Positions 6,963 through 9,417 of a stretch of 9,417 bases of DNA are shown one piece after another. Each line of letters opens with the position of its first letter. Position 1 is the first letter of the stretch. Where the stretch lies: the NCBI GenBank assembly GCA_947175225.1, contig CAMWLX010000114.1, positions 1-9,417 of the forward strand. The letters run 5' to 3'. Source of the stretch: an uncultured Porphyromonadaceae bacterium. GTDB lineage: Bacteria; Bacteroidota; Bacteroidia; Bacteroidales; Muribaculaceae. The notes beneath the pieces are model-generated. The model was not told the origin of the DNA and did not search any database. It saw nothing but the letters and a program-made list of their open reading frames with translations. The position numbers were made by a program, and so were the translations under genes.

Positions 6963-7670
6963 CTAGATGGAGTCGGGGGGAGCGGCTTCCGGATGCTCTT
7001 CGATAGGGATTGAGTCGGGAAGAGTGACCGGGATTGAGGGGACTGCAGATTTATTTCTGCTGTAGTATTCCTCTACGGCTTCTTCATCGTAGTTGAGAAA
7101 ACGATTGTAGATTTCGCGGGGCATGTCGGAGTTTTTGTCGTAGCGAAGTACGGTGCGGAAACCGATCAGGAATCTGGCATACATATCGGGATCGTCGGTG
7201 GAGGCTCGTTTGAGTTCCTTGAGTTCTTCAAGGACTTCATCGGCAGTCATTCCTTTTACCCGGATTTGGTTCAGGTATTCAAGTCCGAGTGTAAGACCGA
7301 GACCTTGAGGGTCTTCAGAACCAACGAGTGCACGAAGGCGCATCTTATCGTGGAGAGGAAGTTCTTCGGCAATGCGGTCGAATTCCCAACTAAAAGTTTG
7401 GAGAGCGGTGTCGGTGTATGTCTCGTAGGCTTTTAGGGTAGCGTTGTTGAGGGTGTCGATGTGCACACCTTCGACTTTGCCGAGAGCCGCGAAGATGATG
7501 AAACGGGCTACAGAATCGGCTGATACGTGCTGCATCATGTAAGTTACCTTCTGGTCGTCGGAGAGGGAAGCGAAACCTTCAGGAAAAGCACTTGAAGATT
7601 TGTCTTTTCCGCCACATGCAGGGATGAGGAGGATGAGGGCAATGACTATAAGAGGCAGAAACCTGTTCAT
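6963..7670 (-). CDS. Predicted lipoprotein of unknown function
   Basis: I do not recognise the family of this 235-residue protein. Residues 1-18 form a lipoprotein signal peptide: a basic start (MNR), a hydrophobic core and the lipobox IPAC with the acylated Cys at 19. The following GGKDKSSS is typical of exported Bacteroidota lipoproteins, though without a clear acidic surface-export signal. The mature part is mostly charged and apparently helical: a segment around residues 36-66 (LSDDQKVTYMMQHVSADSVA and on), a segment at 75-135, a Glu/Lys-rich helix MTADEVLEELKELKRAS (141-157), and a Pro/Glu-rich tail from about 210. No enzymatic motif is visible. The gene appears single: it is separated from ispA by 178 nt of repeats and is divergent from the tRNA. 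It is likely anchored to the periplasmic or outer-membrane face. The reading frame is complete, with a clear start and a TAG stop. Confidence 0.85.
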   Translation of the reverse strand: MNRFLPLIVIALILLIPACGGKDKSSSAFPEGFASLSDDQKVTYMMQHVSADSVARFIIFAALGKVEGVHIDTLNNATLKAYETYTDTALQTFSWEFDRIAEELPLHDKMRLRALVGSEDPQGLGLTLGLEYLNQIRVKGMTADEVLEELKELKRASTDDPDMYARFLIGFRTVLRYDKNSDMPREIYNRFLNYDEEAVEEYYSRNKSAVPSIPVTLPDSIPIEEHPEAAPPDSI

Positions 7671-7671
7671 A

Positions 7672-7694
7672 AATGAGAATTGATAATTGAGAAC
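7672..7694. repeat. Degenerate copy of the AATTGAG heptamer repeat
   Basis: The units AATGAG, AATTGAT and AATTGAG lie directly upstream of the lipoprotein ATG at 7670. They match the unit of the large array at 6792-6903, which likewise abuts a start codon. Confidence 0.55.
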
Positions 7695-7704
7695 AAATTT
7701 TTTA

Positions 7705-7712
7705 CAAAATTA
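7705..7712 (-). promoter_or_regulatory. Possible -7 box (TAATTTTG) for the lipoprotein gene
   Basis: On the minus strand this reads TAATTTTG, an exact match to the Bacteroidota -7 consensus TAnnTTTG. It lies about 35 nt upstream of the lipoprotein ATG. No TTTG is found at the usual 19-21 bp further upstream, so this is only a weak candidate. Confidence 0.35.
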
Positions 7713-7783
7713 GCAAAAAAAACTGAGTTTTGGAGTATGTGTTGGAGAAAATTGTGAATTTATGTGAGAAAAATGGAGATAGA

Positions 7784-7815
7784 TTTGGTGGAATGAGAAA
7801 AAATAATTAAATTTG
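7784..7815 (+). promoter_or_regulatory. Bacteroidota primary-sigma promoter for the tRNA-Gly gene
   Basis: TTTG at 7784-7787 (-33 box) and TAAATTTG at 7808-7815 (-7 box, TAnnTTTG) are separated by exactly 20 bp, which fits the consensus described for the Bacteroides primary sigma factor. Transcription should start near 7820, giving a 5' leader of about 55 nt before the mature tRNA at 7877. Confidence 0.7.
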
Positions 7816-7876
7816 CAGTGTAAATCTAAGGCTCAAGAGCATTTTTATACCCGGAATGAGTTGGGATTCAAAAAAT

Positions 7877-7949
7877 GCGATAATAGCTCAGTTGGTAGAG
7901 CATCAGCTTCCCAAGCTGAGGGTCGCGGGTTCGAGCCCCGTTTATCGCT
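7877..7949 (+). tRNA. tRNA-Gly (anticodon CCC)
   Basis: The 73-nt sequence folds as a full cloverleaf. The acceptor stem pairs GCGATAA (7877-7883) with TTATCGC (7942-7948); the D arm is GCTC-AGTTGGTA-GAGC (7886-7901); the anticodon stem TCAGC/GCTGA encloses the loop TTCCCAA with anticodon CCC at 7910-7912, reading GGG. The T arm is GCGGG-TTCGAGC-CCCGT (7925-7941) with one G-U pair. The discriminator base is T and the 3' CCA is not encoded, so it must be added after processing. The gene is single, with its own promoter and a terminator directly behind. Confidence 0.97.
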
Positions 7950-7960
7950 CAGATTACGAT

Positions 7961-7994
7961 AGCCTCACCCTGAATGGGGTGAGGCTTATATTTT
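7961..7994 (+). terminator. Intrinsic terminator after tRNA-Gly
   Basis: A perfect 10-bp stem, AGCCTCACCC (7961-7970) with GGGTGAGGCT (7977-7986), has a 6-nt loop (TGAATG) and is followed by TATATTTT. It starts 12 nt after the tRNA 3' end, so it should end that transcript and separate it from the GTPase gene. Confidence 0.85.
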
Positions 7995-8006
7995 AACAAG
8001 ATTGGC

Positions 8007-8019
8007 AGCCCTCCGGGCT
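8007..8019 (+). other. Short hairpin in the region upstream of the GTPase gene
   Basis: AGCCC and GGGCT pair around a TCC loop, about 55 nt before the GTPase ATG at 8073. The whole 7995-8072 stretch has no TAnnTTTG box and no recognisable Zur-type palindrome, so the promoter of the GTPase gene is not identified. The hairpin may be a leader structure or chance. Confidence 0.3.
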
Positions 8020-8072
8020 CATCCGAAGCAAAACAGGATTGGAGAGTAAAGAATATAAAGATAAGATTTAGT

Positions 8073-9341
8073 ATGAGTGAGGAAAAGAAGGTGCCGGTGC
8101 TTTTGATCACCGGATATTTGGGGAGCGGAAAGACTACGCTCCTGAATAAGATATTAAATAATAGGAAGGGGATACGGTTTGCAGTCATTGTAAATGATAT
8201 CGGGGAAGTGAATATAGATGCTGACCTTATCGCGAAGGATGGATTGATCGGACAGGGTGAAGATTCTCTTGTGGCTCTGCAAAACGGGTGCATCTGCTGC
8301 ACTTTGCAGATGGATTTGGTCAATCAGCTTATGGATCTTATGGAGGGGGACCGGTTTGATTATATCGTGATTGAAGCGAGCGGAATTTGTGAGCCGGAAC
8401 CAATTGCACAGACTATCTGTTCGATACCTCGCATGGCACCTATTGTGAGGAGGAATGGGATTCCTGTGCTTGATTGCATAGTGACGGTCGTGGATGCGCT
8501 CAGGCTTCAGAGCGAGTTTGGATCCGGGAAGGCTCTTACTGTTAAGGAATATGGTGAAGAGGATCTGGAGAATTTGGTGGTGCAACAGATAGAGTTCTGC
8601 AATACTGTGCTTTTGAATAAGATTTCGGAGGTTTCTAAGGAGGATGCGGCAATGATCCGGGAGGCAATCCATGCTTTGAATCCATCCGCTAAGATCATCG
8701 AGTGTGACTATTGCGATGTTGATTTCTCAGAACTATTGAATACGCATGAGTTTGATTTCGGGAAAGTCGCGACTTCAGCCACTTGGATTCGGGAAATAGA
8801 GAAGCCTTTGGAAGAAATAGAGGAAGAAGAGCATGGGCATCATCATGAGCATGACGAACATGAGCATGGGCATCATCATGAGCACGACGAGCACGAGCAT
8901 GGGCATCATCATGAGCATGATGAACATGAGCATGGTCATCATCATCACCATCATCATGGAGAGGGAGAGGCTGAGGAGTATGGGATTTCTACCTTTGTAT
9001 ATTATAGGAGAAAGCCGTTTGATTTGAATAAGTTTGATTATTTCTGCCATCGCCAATGGCCAAAGAGCGTGATCCGCTGCAAGGGGATATGCTATTTCAG
9101 CTATGATCCGGATATGAGCTATCTGTTTGAACAGGCCGGGGTGCAGAAGAAGCTGACGGAGTGCGGACAATGGTATGCTACGGCACCGGCGGATGAGTTG
9201 GAGCGATTCTTTGAGACGGAACCGGGGCTGAAGCGTGACTGGGACCCGGAGTATGGGGATCGGATGGATAAGCTTGTTTTTATTGGCCGAGGGATGGATA
9301 AGGAAGCCATCATAGAGGCTCTTGACGGCTGCCTGGCGTGA
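8073..9341 (+). CDS. CobW/COG0523 G3E-family GTPase with His-rich metal-binding insert (putative zinc or other metal chaperone)
   Basis: The 422-residue product has the Walker A loop GYLGSGKTT (14-22), the family hallmark CICC metal site (C73, C75, C76), a switch/Walker B region IVIEASGICEPEP (98-110) and NKIS (182-185) at the usual NKxD position. A His/Asp/Glu insert (about 254-295, some 26 His) separates the GTPase domain from the CobW C-terminal domain (about 303-420, from ISTFVYYRRKPF through RCKGICYFS). Relatives deliver metals: zinc for ZNG1/YeiR/YciC types, cobalt for CobW, iron for nitrile hydratase activators. The His-rich insert favours zinc, cobalt or nickel; there is no cobalamin or nitrile hydratase neighbour, so the client is unknown. 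It acts in the cytoplasm. ATG at 8073 is chosen because Walker A then lies at the usual position near the N-terminus. It appears to be a single-gene unit following the tRNA terminator. Confidence 0.93.
   Translation: MSEEKKVPVLLITGYLGSGKTTLLNKILNNRKGIRFAVIVNDIGEVNIDADLIAKDGLIGQGEDSLVALQNGCICCTLQMDLVNQLMDLMEGDRFDYIVIEASGICEPEPIAQTICSIPRMAPIVRRNGIPVLDCIVTVVDALRLQSEFGSGKALTVKEYGEEDLENLVVQQIEFCNTVLLNKISEVSKEDAAMIREAIHALNPSAKIIECDYCDVDFSELLNTHEFDFGKVATSATWIREIEKPLEEIEEEEHGHHHEHDEHEHGHHHEHDEHEHGHHHEHDEHEHGHHHHHHHGEGEAEEYGISTFVYYRRKPFDLNKFDYFCHRQWPKSVIRCKGICYFSYDPDMSYLFEQAGVQKKLTECGQWYATAPADELERFFETEPGLKRDWDPEYGDRMDKLVFIGRGMDKEAIIEALDGCLA
8829..8957 (+). repeat. 33-bp tandem repeats encoding the His-rich insert
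   Basis: Three consecutive 33-bp units (8829-8861, 8862-8894, 8895-8927) each encode EHGHHHEHDEH. A partial fourth unit follows (8928-8957) and ends in seven His codons. Units differ only at synonymous third positions (GAC/GAT, GAA/GAG, CAT/CAC), which points to duplication within the gene with the protein repeat kept. Copy number may vary by slippage or recombination without changing the frame. Confidence 0.95.
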
Positions 9342-9370
9342 TTTTAGATTAGATGGAAGGGGCTTTTTTG

Positions 9371-9406
9371 GGCGGCTGCAAGCGGCCTTGGCGGGGGACA
9401 AACCGG
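9371..9406. repeat. GC-rich intergenic repeat, copy 2
   Basis: Downstream of the GTPase stop, the sequence GGCGGCTGCAAGCGGCC (9371-9387), then TTGGCG, then GGACAAACC, matches the order and core of the element at 6905-6941. The hairpin here has a G-G mismatch. A T6 run lies before the hairpin at 9364-9369 rather than after it, so it does not form a classical terminator for the GTPase gene. The remaining 9342-9417 sequence shows no gene. Confidence 0.65.
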
Positions 9407-9417
9407 CGAGTTGGGGG

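Noticed and set aside
7995..8072. Riboswitch or Zur operator upstream of the metal GTPase
   Set aside because: Only a 5-bp hairpin is seen; no known riboswitch core or convincing palindromic operator could be recognised by eye.
9361..9387. Terminator for the GTPase gene
   Set aside because: The T-run precedes the imperfect hairpin instead of following it on the coding strand.
8775..9401. 208-codon open frame on the minus strand, rich in Met, opposite the GTPase gene
   Set aside because: The Met-rich stretch is the antisense of the CAT/CAC His repeats; the plus-strand frame carries full GTPase motifs.

Overview
The window looks like chromosomal DNA of a Bacteroidota bacterium, most likely order Bacteroidales and perhaps a Muribaculaceae-like gut species. 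The reasons are that gene starts have little or no Shine-Dalgarno sequence, there is a near-perfect Bacteroidota-type promoter (TTTG, 20 bp, TAnnTTTG) ahead of the tRNA, a Bacteroidota-style lipoprotein (Cys-Gly-Gly-Lys after the lipobox), and family members of typical Bacteroidales form. The genus is inferred, not proven. There is no phage, transposase, CRISPR array or defence system in the window.

Left part (1-6784), minus strand, read right to left: a prenyl diphosphate synthase (ispA-like), a TatD-family metal-dependent DNase, a CPA2 cation:proton antiporter fused to a universal-stress-protein-like cytoplasmic half, an MgtC/SapB-family membrane protein, and a second CPA2 antiporter ending in tandem RCK_C (TrkA-C) domains that runs off the left edge. 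Spacing is tight: 20 nt between ispA and tatD, a 4-nt TTGA overlap between tatD and the first antiporter, 60 nt before mgtC, and a 4-nt ATGA overlap between mgtC and the second antiporter. This is probably one operon joining an isoprenoid and housekeeping pair to a monovalent-cation/Mg-stress membrane module.

Middle (6785-7876): a 13-copy AT-rich heptamer array and a GC-rich palindromic element lie between ispA and a small lipoprotein gene of unknown function (minus strand, 6963-7670). A further degenerate piece of the heptamer repeat lies just upstream of the lipoprotein start. A second copy of the GC-rich element lies at the right edge (9371-9406), so it is probably a dispersed intergenic repeat.

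Right part (7784-9417), plus strand: promoter, tRNA-Gly(CCC), a strong intrinsic terminator, then a CobW/COG0523 G3E-family GTPase with a CxCC metal motif and a His-rich insert made of three 33-bp repeats. It is probably a zinc or other transition-metal chaperone.

The most interesting points are: (a) the USP-fused antiporter seems to lack the acidic residue expected in its ion-binding helix, while the second antiporter keeps one; (b) the MgtC protein sits between two differently regulated antiporters and is translationally coupled to one of them; (c) the composite heptamer/palindrome intergenic repeat. I do not see a clear new multi-gene system.
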